From assembly GCA_029204225.1 (NCBI GenBank), contig MU831997.1:1-64000 (forward strand): 64,000 nucleotides of DNA. Direction: 5' to 3'. The stretch is from Diphasiastrum complanatum (taxonomy: Eukaryota; Streptophyta; Lycopodiopsida; Lycopodiales; Lycopodiaceae). The notes below the pieces were generated by a model, which was not told the origin of the DNA, did no database searches, and saw only the letters and a program-made list of their open reading frames with translations. Positions 11,150 to 22,619 of this stretch are shown piece by piece. The translations under genes and the position numbers were made by a program. Every line of letters begins with the position of its first letter. The stretch's first letter is position 1.

Positions 11150-12408
11150 TTATGGTACTGTGTCCATGTAAAATAAGGCAGCATCTGCTAGCTCATCGTC
11201 GGGTTGGGTTGCAATCTCCTTCCCCTTGATTCGTGATACATGATCTGCCATGTAATGTTGTTTTCCCTTGCAAACTACTATCCAAAAATTGAATTCCAAC
11301 AACAGAAGTAGCCATCTGGTGATTTTCCCGATGTTGCAAGTTTTATTAATGAGATAGAGCAAGGGTTGATGTTCCGTATAAAAAGCAAAATGTGTGGCCA
11401 TCAGGTAATGTCAAAATTTCTTAACCGCATAAATCATTGCCAGTGCTTCTCGCTCTGTGGTTGAATAATTCATTTCGGTATTACTGAGCTGTCGGCTTGC
11501 AAATTGGATTAGAAAATTCTTTTTGTGTTCACCTGGCTGGGTTAAGACTGCTCCAACTGCATACTTTGATGCCTCTGTATGCATGTGAGACTCAATGGAC
11601 CAATTGGGTGGGCGTAAGATTGGTGCTAAAACCAATGCATCTTTAAGCTTCTGGAAAGCCTTTAGGGCTTCCTTGTTCCAATGTGGATCCATTGTGAGTT
11701 TGTAAATTGGTCGAGCTAACTCCGCAAAATCAAGAATGAAGATCCTATAATAGTTAGCATGACCCATGAAGATATAGACTTCGTGGATCGTCCCCAGTGG
11801 TGGTAGATCAATAATGATCCAGATCTTTGATAGATCTGTGGCGATCCCATTTCTTGACAGTATATGGCCAAGAATCAAGCCATGTGTTATCCAAAATTGA
11901 CATTTTTCTGGATTCAGGGAGCTCTGGTAGTCGCAGCATTTTTGTAACACCTTCTCCAGGTTGGATAAGTGTTATGAGTTTGGTCCATGCACGCACAAAT
12001 CGTCCAAGAAATTTTTCAAATTTTTTTGCAGAAATCTTTGAATGCCGCCTGCATGACTCGTTGGAAGGTGCTTGGCGCATTGCAAAGTCCGAATAGCATC
12101 ACTTTAGAGGCATAGGTTCCCCATTCCGTGGCAAATGTTGTCTTGTGCTGGTCCTGGGGGGTTATCTTCACCTGGTTGTAGCCGCTGAAGCCGTCTAGAA
12201 AACTGTAGGCCTCGGCGCCGGCTACTCTATCAAGGACACTTTTCGTAAATGGTAAAGGAAAATGATCTTTTTTCGTGACTGCATTTAGCGCCTTCAGATT
12301 CACACAAATCCACATTTTTCCGTTCTTCTTGGGTACTGTAACTATTGGTGATACCCATTCCGTGTGCTCGATTTCATAGATGAAATTTGCATCCATCAGC
12401 TTCTGCAA
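11150..12408 (-). pseudogene. G2 reverse transcriptase and RNase H
   Basis: 12016-12408 encodes the fingers and palm start: SPIVTVPKKNGK, then LDGFSGYNQVKI and LFGLCNAPSTFQR. The active-site box reads FLDD at about 11999-12010, in a different frame from the preceding segment, so there is a frameshift at the nearby T-run. 11411-11950 carries the connection and the start of RNase H (SRQLSNTEMNYSTTEREALA), and 11150-11401 its end (YTEHQPLLYLI, then KGKQHYMADHVSR). It would make the DNA copy and degrade the RNA. Frame breaks and loss of the extreme N-terminus make it nonfunctional. Confidence 0.9.
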
Positions 12409-12841
12409 CTTCTATGTTACTTGTTTCTTCCTAGCCCATACAATATATGGGCTCAGGTACTACTGGCTCCTCATCCGCTTTGGCCCTTGACAATAAAAGT
12501 ATGAGCCTTTCAGTGCGTGGTTCCTCAGGCTCCACCATGTGAAAAGGTGGTTCACGTTGGTGTAACCGATCATTTTGATCAGTGCGCATTGGTGAGCCCG
12601 CTTGCGGTTCCCGTTCGACGCCAATTGGAGGTTCTGTGGCATTAACTCTTTCTTGCTCTTTTTCCTCTGCTTGTGCTTTCTATATCTAGTGTCTTATTTT
12701 CTGGTACTGTCTTCTTTCTTCCCTCACATTTGGATATGGCGCGAAAGTTGAGGGTTGGTCGTCAGTGACCGATGATGGTGGTGGAGCCACTTCCTTTCTC
12801 TTCTGCGCTCGCGTAACCGCTAACACAGGAGCGTGGAATTG
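12409..12841 (-). other. G2 gag-to-RT junction lacking a protease
   Basis: Minus-strand frames give only a polar, Pro/Glu/Arg-rich linker. I find no D-S/T-G-A type protease box and no upstream RT N-terminus here, although both are expected between gag and RT. A deletion is the simplest explanation. Confidence 0.5.
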
Positions 12842-14170
12842 TCATCCTTTCGATGGCATCCCTGCTGAAACTGCTGGTTGCTGTATTGCAATGAAGTTAA
12901 GAGGTGCACTGGTTCCAGGTTTAAATGGACAATTATTGAAATAATGTCCATAACCACATTTTCGGTAGAAGGATGTATATTGTCCCTTGTAGGAACATTT
13001 TGCAATTCTGTGTCCTTTGCCGCATCCGTAGCAGCCATAATTTCTTCCTCCTTGACGTTCAGTTTGAGCTGCATAGGCCGTGACATATTCATTTATGGCA
13101 GGATCCATAAATGGTTCATCCGGTTCGTACTATTGCTGCTGCTCAGGTTGAGGTGGCATTTGCATCTCTGGTTCCGTTGCTGTCAGGTTTACATGGGCCA
13201 CTTGTTGATTGGCTGGCCGTGGTGGAGCAGGTAAGGCCGTACGCTGTGTTGATTTGGTGCCCCTTGATGGTAAGGATAAGAAGTCTGATAAGGACTTCTC
13301 TTCTGTTGAACAATCTGGGGGTTGAACGGACAAAATGCCATATCGTGCGATGTTGCATTGCACAGATGGCAGAATCTATGTGTCAGTCTCAGATTTTGCT
13401 TTAGGATTGGACACTCGTTCGTTGTATGGTTTTGTGTGCACACTGAATACCGTACATTTTCTCATCTTGGATACTACAGCTGGTTTGGTTCCGGTTGACA
13501 TGGCGTTACTGCCAGCTCCCTGTAAGGCCTTCAGTTTTTGGTCAAAGTACGCCGTAAGTTGCTCCATCTGCTATTTGTGTAATTTCGTCATTTGCTCCAA
13601 CAACAGTTCTGTGGATAGAGAAGATGCGGTTGATGATGATGATGCTAACGAGGGAGTAGGGGTGTGGGTGGATGGATATTCGTCGTCAGATCCCTCATCC
13701 TCTTCCCTGATGGCATCTTCCATAGCTTCTTGCAGAGTAGCGTATTGCTCCCGTCGTTTCAGTTCTCTTCTGATGCTTCGTGGTAGTTCGGCTAGGAACC
13801 ACATGATCACCGCATGATCGAGAGTTAGGGCTACACTGCACTTGGATCGTAAGTGTTTGACCCGCTCAATATAGTCCCTGACCCTTTCTCGTTTTCCCAT
13901 TTTGACTTTGTTCAACAGGAGGAACGGGTCTTCTAGGAACTTTCTTGGTTTAAAGCGCGTAAAGAGAGCCACTTTAACTGCTTCCTCTGACAGGTTGAAA
14001 AACCAATCCTGAGCCACTGCCAATAAGGACGTGGGGAACACACCAACTTCTCCGCAGGTGTCCGTTCGTCGTAGATTTCACAAGCTTGCTCATAGATCTG
14101 GAGGAATCGGATGGGATCTGATGAGCCATCGTATTTTGGTATTTTCAGCCGTGGTGACGGTTGCTAATCT
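12842..14170 (-). pseudogene. G2 gag with several zinc knuckles
   Basis: The Gag domain runs from about 14165 (KIPKYDGSSDP) through LLAVAQDWFFNL, RVRDYIERVKHL and FLAELPRSIRREL (13571-14041), with a frameshift near 14040. A Ser/Thr-rich linker follows. The nucleocapsid region has CHLCNATSHDMAFC (canonical CX2CX4HX4C, about 13330-13380), a partial CTQNHTTNEC before it, CYGCGKGHRIAKC (one residue short) and a fourth knuckle lacking its first Cys. Gag would package element RNA. Frames shift at least twice between the domains. Confidence 0.8.
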
Positions 14171-15530
14171 AGGAAGGTGTGGTGCTTGATTTGCTATCCT
14201 TCGTGCTATTGATAGTCCCAATCTCAAATTCATTTGATGGTGGATTCCAAAGTGATTGGAGCTTGCTTATACAGTAGGATGCTGTCTGGATCTCAAGGAT
14301 TTGATTGATCTGATCGGTCGGAAGTGAATTTTAGGCCTTTTAGGGTGGTTTTCCCTTGATAGCTTTGTACTTCTTGCACTGATTGACCTGAGATTTTGAC
14401 AGTAGCTGGATCTGATGCAGATCTTTACACTGATTTGGTCTGCGAGGGTTCTCTTGTGTGAGGGTTGGCTGTGCGAGGGTTCTTGAGCTATTTTTGTAGA
14501 TAAAAAAACTTAATATCTCTCTGATCTTTGGGAAGTAACTCTCACAAGGCTCACAGTAGTTGGATCTGGGTTAGATCTCACTATAGAATTCTCTGTGAGA
14601 GTTAACTCTTGCAAGAAGTGATAATTTCATTGTCTGCGAGGGTTCAAAACCACTTTTTTGGCTTGATCTTCACCAAATCTCAAAACTAACTCTTGCAGGC
14701 TTCATCACTGATAGAAATGATCATTCTGAATCGATTGAAAGGGTTTGCAAGAGTTCTTACTGGAAGGATTTGTTGGAACTTCACTTTTTAGTGATTTTTT
14801 TTTACTTAAATCCAATTTTTTGCTCACTGGAATCAAACTAACTCTCGCAAGCTCTTATGTGTTCTGGTCTCACTGAGGTGGAACTTCAAAATTCTCTGCG
14901 AGAGTTCTTGACCACTGGAACTGAAAAATTTGCTGTCTGCGAGGGTTCACTAGTACTTTTCCGTCGTTTTTTTACTGGGAACTCTCGCACAGACACTTAG
15001 ACATCAAACTAACTCTCGCAAGCTTCTCTGTATCCTGGTCTCATTGAGATGGAACTTCAGAGGGCTCTGCGAGAGTTCTTATGAAGATTTGAATTTTTTT
15101 TAATTTTTTCAAGGGTTTTTTGAATTTTTTATGATTTTTCTCTGATTTTTACAATCTGCTTGGAACTAACTCTCGCAGGCTTCCATGCAGGTCTGGGATA
15201 GTACCTTGGAGCTGCTGCCAGTCATGCAAGAGTTAATTCACACTGGTTCTGGAGATATAAAAATCTGATGAGATTTTAGGCTCTTTTTCCCTCCGAAATT
15301 GTAGATTGGTGTGTTTTTTTTGGGTTTTTTGGCTGGTTGATTTGGGTTTCAAGCCCTTAGAGGCTGTTTAGGGCCTCCTCTACCCTCTCACACCTCCTCT
15401 GCTAGCTGTGAACAGTCGAAACACAAAAAAATATAGAAAACTAACTCTAAACACCCAAAAATCTGCCTAAAAATACTCTAAAAAGCAATAAAATAGCTAA
15501 AATGCAGCTAAACTAGTTAGTGGAAACCTA
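14171..15530 (-). repeat. G2 leader with repeated GCGAGRGTT blocks
   Basis: Diverged units contain ACTCTYGCA and its partner TCTGCGAGGGTT, separated by T-rich spacers (about 14430-15250). They match the G1 leader in inverted orientation. The part 14171-14430 is plain leader. No long ORF is present. The recurrent short blocks could form stem-loops in element RNA; this is inferred only from the complementarity of TTGCA/TGCGA-type blocks. Confidence 0.7.
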
Positions 15531-15549
15531 TCCCCGGCAACGGTGCCAT
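15531..15549 (-). other. G2 primer binding site (tRNA-Asp)
   Basis: On the minus strand this reads ATGGCACCGTTGCCGGGGA, directly after the LTR's CA end. It matches the complement of the tRNA-Asp 3' end with one mismatch, which lies in the GGCGCC part. Confidence 0.85.
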
Positions 15550-16345
15550 TGTAGGGTTGAAGATCTTGCGTAGTATAGCCCTCCCGCCTGTCAACAAGGG
15601 TTAGATCACTGGATAGGTACCTAACTATGCATAGATGCTAATTTTAGTTAGTTTCCTACTTCCTCCCTAACTTTATTCACCACTAACACTACTCTCCCTT
15701 AACTCTACTCTTCTACTCTAACATTTATCATGATTTGGGTGAAGGAAAGGGATATAAAAGGAGAGGAAGAGAGAAGAGAAGAGAGAAAGAGAGAGAGATG
15801 AGATGGAGGTTAGCTCAAATGCTCAATGTCATTGCTTATGGAAAAACCTTACTAGCATAACAAAAAAGCATGGGAAATGAAAATAACAAGCAATCACAAC
15901 AATAGCATAAGCAAGATTAATTAGCAAATGAGGATGCTTGAGTTCTCAAAATGGTCTCCTCCTCTCTAGTAAGCATGGAAATAGTGCACAAATGGTGCCT
16001 TTTTGTAAAATGGGGAAGGCCCTTGCCCCTCAATCCTATTGGCTAATATTCACATTGATCCTATCTATTCATCTTGGACCCAACTTGATCCAAGGGTCCA
16101 CAAAAAGTACATTGGAAATCACAAGATTCATGTGAGTCCAAAATTGGACCCAACTCTAAAAAGTAAACTCTTAAGTTTAGAATTGACTTTGGGCCTCAAG
16201 TTTTATTTTAATTACAAAGGGCCCAAGTCTATTATTTTATTTACAACTTCACTTGCGTGCTCATTGGGCCATGGGCTTATACACGCAGGATGCCATGCCC
16301 TGGCAACACATTTTATTGGATGATTTTATTTATTTACACAAACAT
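15550..16345 (-). repeat. G2 5' LTR (outer end altered)
   Basis: It matches 4843-5649 from the TGTAGGGT boundary to ATTTATTTACAC near 16338. Beyond this the sequence differs from the other LTR, so its true terminus is missing. The inner end holds 15570-15607, which reads in order as three blocks of tRNA-Asp on the plus strand: GTAGTATAG, TCCCGCCTGTCA and GGGTTAGATC. Confidence 0.8.
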
Positions 16346-17730
16346 TCTGCTGCCCAACATGATCTTATAAATTAATTCATACTCACAAAAACAAAATGAG
16401 TACAGTCCACCGAAGAGATTAGAAATGGTTTGAGTGTGGTATTACTAAAAATTGGATTTAGTTAGAAGTTGAGTTCTGAAATAGATTGAAAGAGCAGTAT
16501 GATAGCGAAAGTTCCTCATGCATCAAAGACAGCCATCGTCTGATCAGAAACCGAGGAGTCATAGATGTTTGTGTTCTGATCAGAGTGAGTGAACAAATGT
16601 TATCGAACAACAATGAAGTGCATTCAAATCACAACAAACATTCATCTACGTTATATACAGATAGAAAAGCGTGTTGCTGCTATATTACACTGAAGCATAA
16701 CTAAATAGCTGTTATAACCAAAATGACGGCGTAACTAGGAGGCTCAAAATCATTCGTCTCACAGACGGAGCATCACGTAGAGTGTGCTTGGATGATCCAT
16801 TTATAGATTTCATCCATGTAATGTATTAACTACAGTAAATGTTTGTCACTTAATTAGGTAAGCTATTGTACTTGGAAGTATTTGGCTTTTGTAACAATTG
16901 TACATAGTATATACGGTCAATGAATCAGGGAATGTTGACGCGGACGAGGACGCTGCAAATCTCTCACTTCACATTTTACGTGAAGTGGCTTTCTCTCATT
17001 TCGCAAATTTTGAGAAGTGCCTGAAACGTTCCTCATTGAAAATAGATGAACTTTGAGTTTTGTAAAAAAGCCGACACTATCCTTAAAAGGCGACACTGTC
17101 CTTAAAAAGCCGACATTGTCCTTAAAAAGCCAACGGTGCCCTCAAAAATACGAAGGTAACTTTGAAGCAGTTCTTCTTCAAAATAGTTGAAAGGAAGAAG
17201 CTGAAGGCAAGTGTCACATTTTTTGAAAAAGTGCAAAAAAATTGACACTGTTAAAAAATAATTAAACTGTTGAGCTATGCTGAAGTATCGCATTTTGGGA
17301 AAATGCGAAAAAATTGACACTATTAAAAACATGATTCATTTCTGCAGACTGTTGTGACACTTAGTGTATTTTTGCAGATTGTTGCAACACTTAGTATATT
17401 TCTGCGGAGTTGTTCTAAATGCTAATTCATGGAAGTTCTTGAAGATGGCCAAGTCTTCAGTGATCTTCAAATTATTGAGCTTAACATCTGAACTTGAAAT
17501 ATGAAGGATTGGTTATCCTTTGTTGGAGATCAGTTGGAAGCTTGTTGTAGACGTTCTTTAAATAATTTGGCTGTCTAAGCTTTAATTTCTACTGGTATCA
17601 GTTGAGCAGACGTAGAACCAAAGTTGGTTTCACCTGACCCTAGATCAACGATCAATAAACGTCCAGGAAGAATCTTGAAATAGAAATTAGTCATTCACCA
17701 AGGAGACAACTGTGGACTCAATTTTCAACA
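16346..17730 (-). repeat. C1 3' LTR
   Basis: The minus-strand start is TGTTGAAAATTGAGTCC at 17730, directly after a purine tract (AAGGGGAAT). The far end, near 16346, is uncertain. Inside are about four 20-21 bp units of the type CGACACTRTCCTTAAAA (17069-17150) and larger repeats with TGTCRCATTTT and AATGCGAAAA (17205-17330). Similar units occur at 36900-37340 beside C4, suggesting a common family. No gene is seen. Confidence 0.65.
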
Positions 17731-17743
17731 ATTCCCCTTAAGG

Positions 17744-20074
17744 TCACGATTGGTGTCTTGGTATCTTCGTCAAGTTCAGCATGCTGAAGAACTTCTGATG
17801 TTTGATCCTGGGAAGCGCTTTGGTCAAGATGTCTGCGACCATTTCTGTTGTGAAACAGTATAAAAGGATCACTTGTCCCGAGAAAACTTTCTCCCAAATG
17901 AATTGATACCGGATTTCTATGTGCTTGGATTTGCCATGAAATCTGGGATTCAGTGACAGTGAAATACAACTCAAGTTGTCACACAGAATGGTGGTAGCAT
18001 TAAATTGAGTGTGATGTAAGTCGTGAAGTAATAACCTAATCCATATAGCTTCTTTTGAAGCTTGACATGCTGCGATATACTCTGCCTCTGTCGAAGAAAG
18101 CGTAACTGATTTTTGCTTCCTTGAGTTCCACAAAATCGGTCCCCTTGCCAGATAGAAACAGAACCCAGAGGTAGATTTTTTGGTAGAGACTGTTCTTCCC
18201 CAATCTGAGTTGGAGTAGCCTTGTAGGACGAGTGGGTCGATAGCAGTTTTATCATAAAATGATATCTAAACTTCCCTGAATATATCTCATCACTCTCTTT
18301 AATGCTTTCCACCAATGAGAGATCCTAGGATTAGACATGAATTGACTTAACGTGCTAAAAGTGTATGCCAAGTCCGGTCTAGTACACAGCCTTGCATACA
18401 TCAAAGATCCTATGAGTGAATGATAAGGGTACTTTGCTATGTCAAGTACTTCACTACAGAATCAGCACAAGTAGGTTTAGTCAATATACTACTTGGATCC
18501 ATTGGGGTATCAATTGGTTTGCAATTAGACATATGAAATTTTTCTAAAATGCCTTTTAGATACGCCTGCTAGCTAAGATAGATCTCCTTCTGAAGTCTAT
18601 TTCTAGTAATGTGAATTCCTAGCAAAGAATGGACAGCTCCTAAATTCGTCATGTCAAATTCCTTTGACAGATCACTCTTAGTGTGCTGAAGAGAAGCGTC
18701 GTTAGACAAAATAAATGCATCATCTACGTAAAGAACTATGTGAACTGAATTGGTGCCTATATGCTTTGAATAAACATTATTGTCAGCTGAATTGTTTGCA
18801 AATCCCAATTGAATGAGATATTGAACCATGCTCTTGCGGCCTGTTTCAGATCGTAGATTGCTTTGTGCAGCTTGCACACTTTGTGCTCTTGGCCTTTGAC
18901 TTCGAATCCTTCTGGTTGGAAGGTATATAGCTCCTCTTCAATGTTGTCATTGAGAAATGTTGTCTTGACATCCATTTGGTGTATTGCGAGGTCTTCTACG
19001 ACTGTTAATGCAATCAGAGTCTTGATTGACTGCATCTTCACAACAAGACTAAAAGTTTCTTGACAATCCACTCCTTGGACTTGAGTGAATCCTTTAGCCA
19101 CCAACCGTGCTTTCCATTTAGCAATGGAACCATCAAAGTTAATCTTCTTCTTGAAAATCCACTTGTTGTCAATAACTCTCTTGTGAGCGGGGAAGTCGAC
19201 TAGTGTTTATGTTTGGTTCGTCAAAAGTGAGTTGTACTCGCTTTCTATAGCTACTTCATAGCATCCTTGGAGTTAATTGCTTCGGCTAGGGTCTTTAGTT
19301 CTTCTGATGAAGTCCAGAATGATTGAGGTGTATACCTCTCAAGAACTGTCCGAGTCCGTGAGGATCTGCGGACGTTTGGTTGACTAGGATGCGATGATGC
19401 TTCCTCCTAAATTTCTCCAGATCTGTTTGAGCTGGCTTGGTCTGGTCTGATGACAAGTACTGTCAGTTGCTCGGCTTCTATAGCTATAGCTGCAGGTTCT
19501 GTAGAAGAAACATTATTGTTGGAAGAATCCATGCTACGTAAGATAGGATGAAATGACATAACATCGGTTATCGATGGCCGTTTAAAATCATAGTATGTAT
19601 GTTCTTGAAATATTACATCCCTAGAGATAAATACTACATCGGTGGATGGATCATAAACTTTATAAGCTTTATGTTCATCAGGATAGCCAATGAAAATACA
19701 TCTATTTGTTCTATGATCCAACTTCTTCCTAAGCTGTGGATGACACTAGGCTTGTGTCTATGCCAAACTTGATAATAAGTTTTGTTGTTGACGACTTTGG
19801 TGTTGGATGTGTTCTGTACGTAACAGGCTATGGCAGTAGCTTCTGTAGATGTGATTGATGTAGCATGGATTTGGCTGAGTTGAGAAGAGTTCGATTCTTC
19901 CTTTTTACAATCACGTTCTGTTGAGATGAATACGAAGTGGTGAACTATCTTCTAATACCATGTTCAACCAGGTAATCGGACATCTCGTTAGAGAGGTATT
20001 CGACGCCACCATCAGTTCGGAGTGCTTTCACTTTTGTAGACGTTTGTGTCTCATCCATGGCCTTGAATCTTTTG
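17744..20074 (-). pseudogene. C1 integrase C-part, RT and RNase H
   Basis: From the insertion point the integrase core continues (KALRTDGGVEYLSNEM), then the C-terminal GYPDEHKAYKVYDP (19407-19721). RT starts at about 19200 with WIFKKKINFDGS, continues with [13 protein letters not shown] and MDVKTTFLNDNIEEELY, and has the YVDD active site at about 18720. RNase H carries SVTLSSTEAEYIAAC and KHIEIRYQFIWEKV and ends at 17744. At least four frame changes or stops occur, so it is dead. The domain order integrase-before-RT places it in Ty1/copia. Confidence 0.9.
20070..20074 (+). repeat. C2 target duplication, left (TTTTG)
   Basis: TTTTG here is repeated at 26229-26233, directly outside the two C2 LTRs. 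Confidence 0.95.
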
Positions 20075-20756
20075 TGTTAAAAATTCACAATTCTAGCTTG
20101 ACTAGTTTTGGTCATATGACTTGTAAATAGTTAGATGGTCATGATGTGGCTTGTCACACGTGCCAAATAGCATAGGATTCCATTCATAAGGATGTTCTCA
20201 AGTAGACCTAAGTGTTAGAACCTTTGGAATGAGTCCAAATTATGCTTAGATACAAGGGAGAAAAAATAGGAGCTATTTTTGGTAATTTTTGCATTGTTGA
20301 GGGATCTCCAAGATTCCAACCCTAACTTGGTAGGGATGAAAGATCCACCAAAATTAGCATTAGGGATAGGTTTAGGGCTACTCATACCTGCCCAAAACCG
20401 TGATGGATCATGTATATATAGGTGATGATATCTCACCAAAATCAATCAAGCAATTTCATGATTTTTCTCTCATAATGGTGCAATTGCTCTCTATGTTCAT
20501 AATTGTTTGAGTACTTGTGATTACTAATGATTATAGGATTGAATGTAGGTCTGGTGTACAGTACTCAGACTGTGGGAGTCCGTACTTTCACACGTGTGAA
20601 GCCTTCTTCGAGGATTTGGGCCATTTAGTGAGGTTCAAGCATAGATTTTTGATGGATTTTGATGGTTCAACTTGTGCTAATCTTATGAAATCATAATCTA
20701 TTGTTTCCCTCATCATTTCAAGTGTTTTAGGATCCTTATTTGCTGTAATTTTTACA
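20075..20756 (+). repeat. C2 5' LTR
   Basis: TGTTAAAAATTCACAA...TTTTTACA, 682 bp. It is the same length and, by reading, the same sequence as 25547-26228. It includes a TATA-like octamer and, downstream, a CACACGTGTGAAG motif with a palindromic core. Confidence 0.97.
20413..20420 (+). promoter_or_regulatory. C2 LTR TATA box candidate
   Basis: TATATATA in the middle of the 5' LTR, a usual place for the copia promoter. The identical motif in the 3' LTR (about 25885-25892) could drive transcription outward into C1. Function is inferred from position. Confidence 0.5.
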
Positions 20757-20768
20757 TGGTATCAGAGC
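20757..20768 (+). other. C2 primer binding site (initiator tRNA-Met)
   Basis: TGGTATCAGAGC directly abuts the LTR end, the standard plant copia primer site. Confidence 0.95.
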
Positions 20769-21567
20769 CTAAAGGCTGAAATGAGCTAAATCCTTGGTTT
20801 GCATTCAATTTGATCACAATTTTTGATCTAAATCTTGTGTAGATTGGATCTTAGCATCTAGTATTGATTCTAGAACTCAAAGTGAGTCAAATACATTGGA
20901 GATTGGTGTTGTGTGACTTCATTTGCAGGTGTTTAGGTGTCTAAAACCAGAGGCAAAGTTGAATTCAATTCACATTACCAAGATAGCAAGTTTTGCTTGC
21001 TCCAAGCATTGATTTCTAAGCGAGTTTTGGAGGTGATTTCATAGAGAAGGCTTTCTAGCATTCAAGGAGAGGGAAGATCAGAGTTTTGGGGACTCTTCAA
21101 GGCTGTTCTAAGGTGTAGTAGGCACCTCCTAAAGTGATTTAGGTTCAGTCCAACCATTGCTTGACTTATGCACCAAATTAGATCAATTTTTCATCAATTT
21201 TGATCATTTTTTGCTTGTGATTGGATAGTAGATTGTGTTGCATCCTCATTAAGTTCCATTTAGATCTTTTACAAGTGATTTTGGAAGTATATTAGGTTGC
21301 TGAAATTCACTCTTGATCAGATCATTTGGAAGCTTTAATGTTCTTTATAGAAAGAGGGGCAATTCTACTAGTATTGTCTACTTCAATCAAGCAAGTGCAT
21401 TGTTTCTAGTATTCTATGATTTGATTTTGTTAGAGATCATTCTTAGATCTTTATAGGAAGTCTATTACTGATCTTTTCAGGTCCCTAAGAAGTGGGATAA
21501 GGTAGACCTTCAATCAAATCAATAGAAGTAACCTTCATTTGTGTCAAGTCCTTGATTAGGAGACTAG
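20769..21567 (+). other. C2 untranslated leader
   Basis: About 800 bp between primer site and the gag start, without a recognisable ORF. It would carry packaging signals in element RNA, but none is identifiable by eye. Confidence 0.7.
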
Positions 21568-22619
21568 ATGGCATCTATAAATGCATATCTTTTGGATACT
21601 AATGAAAGGCTCAACAAAACTAACTATTCCATATGGAAAGTTAGAATAGAATCTATCATGATCATGCAAGATCTGATGGAAATTGTAAATGGTAAGGAGG
21701 GTGAACCTATTCATCCTCAAGAAAAAGCCAAATACATCAAGAGGTGCAATGTTGCACTACATTGCATAAAAATGAATGTTGCAAATGAACTCTTAAGAGA
21801 GGTAGGAGATTGCACTTCAGCTCAAGATGCTTGGGAGACTTTGCAAAAGGTCTATGAATCCAAGAACCAAACTAGAATGTTAGCTTTGAAGAATCAAATC
21901 TATAGAAGCTATCAAAAGAAAGGAGAGAGTGCACATACTTTTGTCCTAAGAGTAAAGGAATTGAACAAAGAGCTAGCCTTTATAAGTGACCCTATCAAGG
22001 ATGAAGAGCTTGTTCAACTCATATTGAATGGACTAAGCTTTGAATTTGACAATTTGGTTCAGGGATATGCAATTATGGGTAAGCTACCCATACTTGAAGA
22101 ACTCCAAGGCACACTCATGGCCGAGGAATCAAGAAGGAGCCAAATGCAAGAGAGGATGGATAGGCTTTCCATCCAAGGTGGATATGACCAAGCTCTCTTC
22201 ACCAAAGGCAAAGGCAAGTCCAAAGGCAAAGGATCAACATTCAAGAAGTCTACAAAGCTTGAGGATCAAGAAGGACCCCCAAAGGCATCTCCATCAACCA
22301 CCAAAGTCAAGAAGGACAAATCAAAGGTGAAGTGCTACTATTGTAGCAAGATGGGGCATTATGCCTCGGAATGCTTCAAGAGGAAGCAAGATCAAAGCCA
22401 AGCCAACATGAGCAAAGAGGAGGAGGAGGAGAGTTCACATGAGGACTCTCTCATGATGTCCATATTTTCTTCAACAAGCTTCAAAGGAGAAGATCCTTGG
22501 TGGATTGACTCGGGTGCTAGTTCACACATGACTAGTAAAAGGGAGTTTTTCTCTTCTCTCTTATCTTATGATGGACCTATAAAGTCTATCTATACAGCAA
22601 ATTATGAAGCTTGTAAGAA
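21568..22619 (+). CDS. C2 Gag and protease start
   Basis: The ATG at 21568 begins MASINAYLLDTNERLNKTNY, the usual start of copia Gag (UBN2-type domain: MKMNVANEL-like block near residue 70, AWETLQKVYESKNQ about 90-105). A Lys/Ser-rich stretch precedes the zinc knuckle CYYCSKMGHYASEC (residues 256-269). The protease active site is WIDSGASSHM (Asp about residue 314). The frame leaves the polyprotein near 22620, so the protein as encoded would end at 22647 within protease. Gag would assemble particles; protease would cleave the polyprotein. Confidence 0.93.

Larger units (their letters stand above)
4843..16345 (-). mobile_element. G2: reverse-strand Tat-like Ty3/gypsy element with extra 3' coding region
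   Basis: Read on the minus strand, the order is 5' LTR (15550-16345), tRNA-Asp primer site, repeated leader, gag with zinc knuckles, RT-RNase H, integrase, a noncoding gap, about 3 kb of additional broken coding sequence, then the 3' LTR (4843-5649). The RT-integrase order and the FLDD active site put it in Ty3/gypsy. No protease domain is seen between gag and RT. The outer flanks (ATGGC left, TGATC right) are not a target duplication. The 5' LTR's outer ~20 bases do not match the other LTR, so the right end was lost or overwritten where C1 begins. Confidence 0.85.

Noticed and set aside
4838-16364. Target duplication around G2
   Set aside because: Flanks ATGGC and TGATC do not match, and the outer end of the 5' LTR is altered.
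20757-20768. tRNA gene at TGGTATCAGAGC motifs (also 28962, 44819, 48674)
   Set aside because: These are primer binding sites of LTR elements, complementary to the end of initiator tRNA-Met only.
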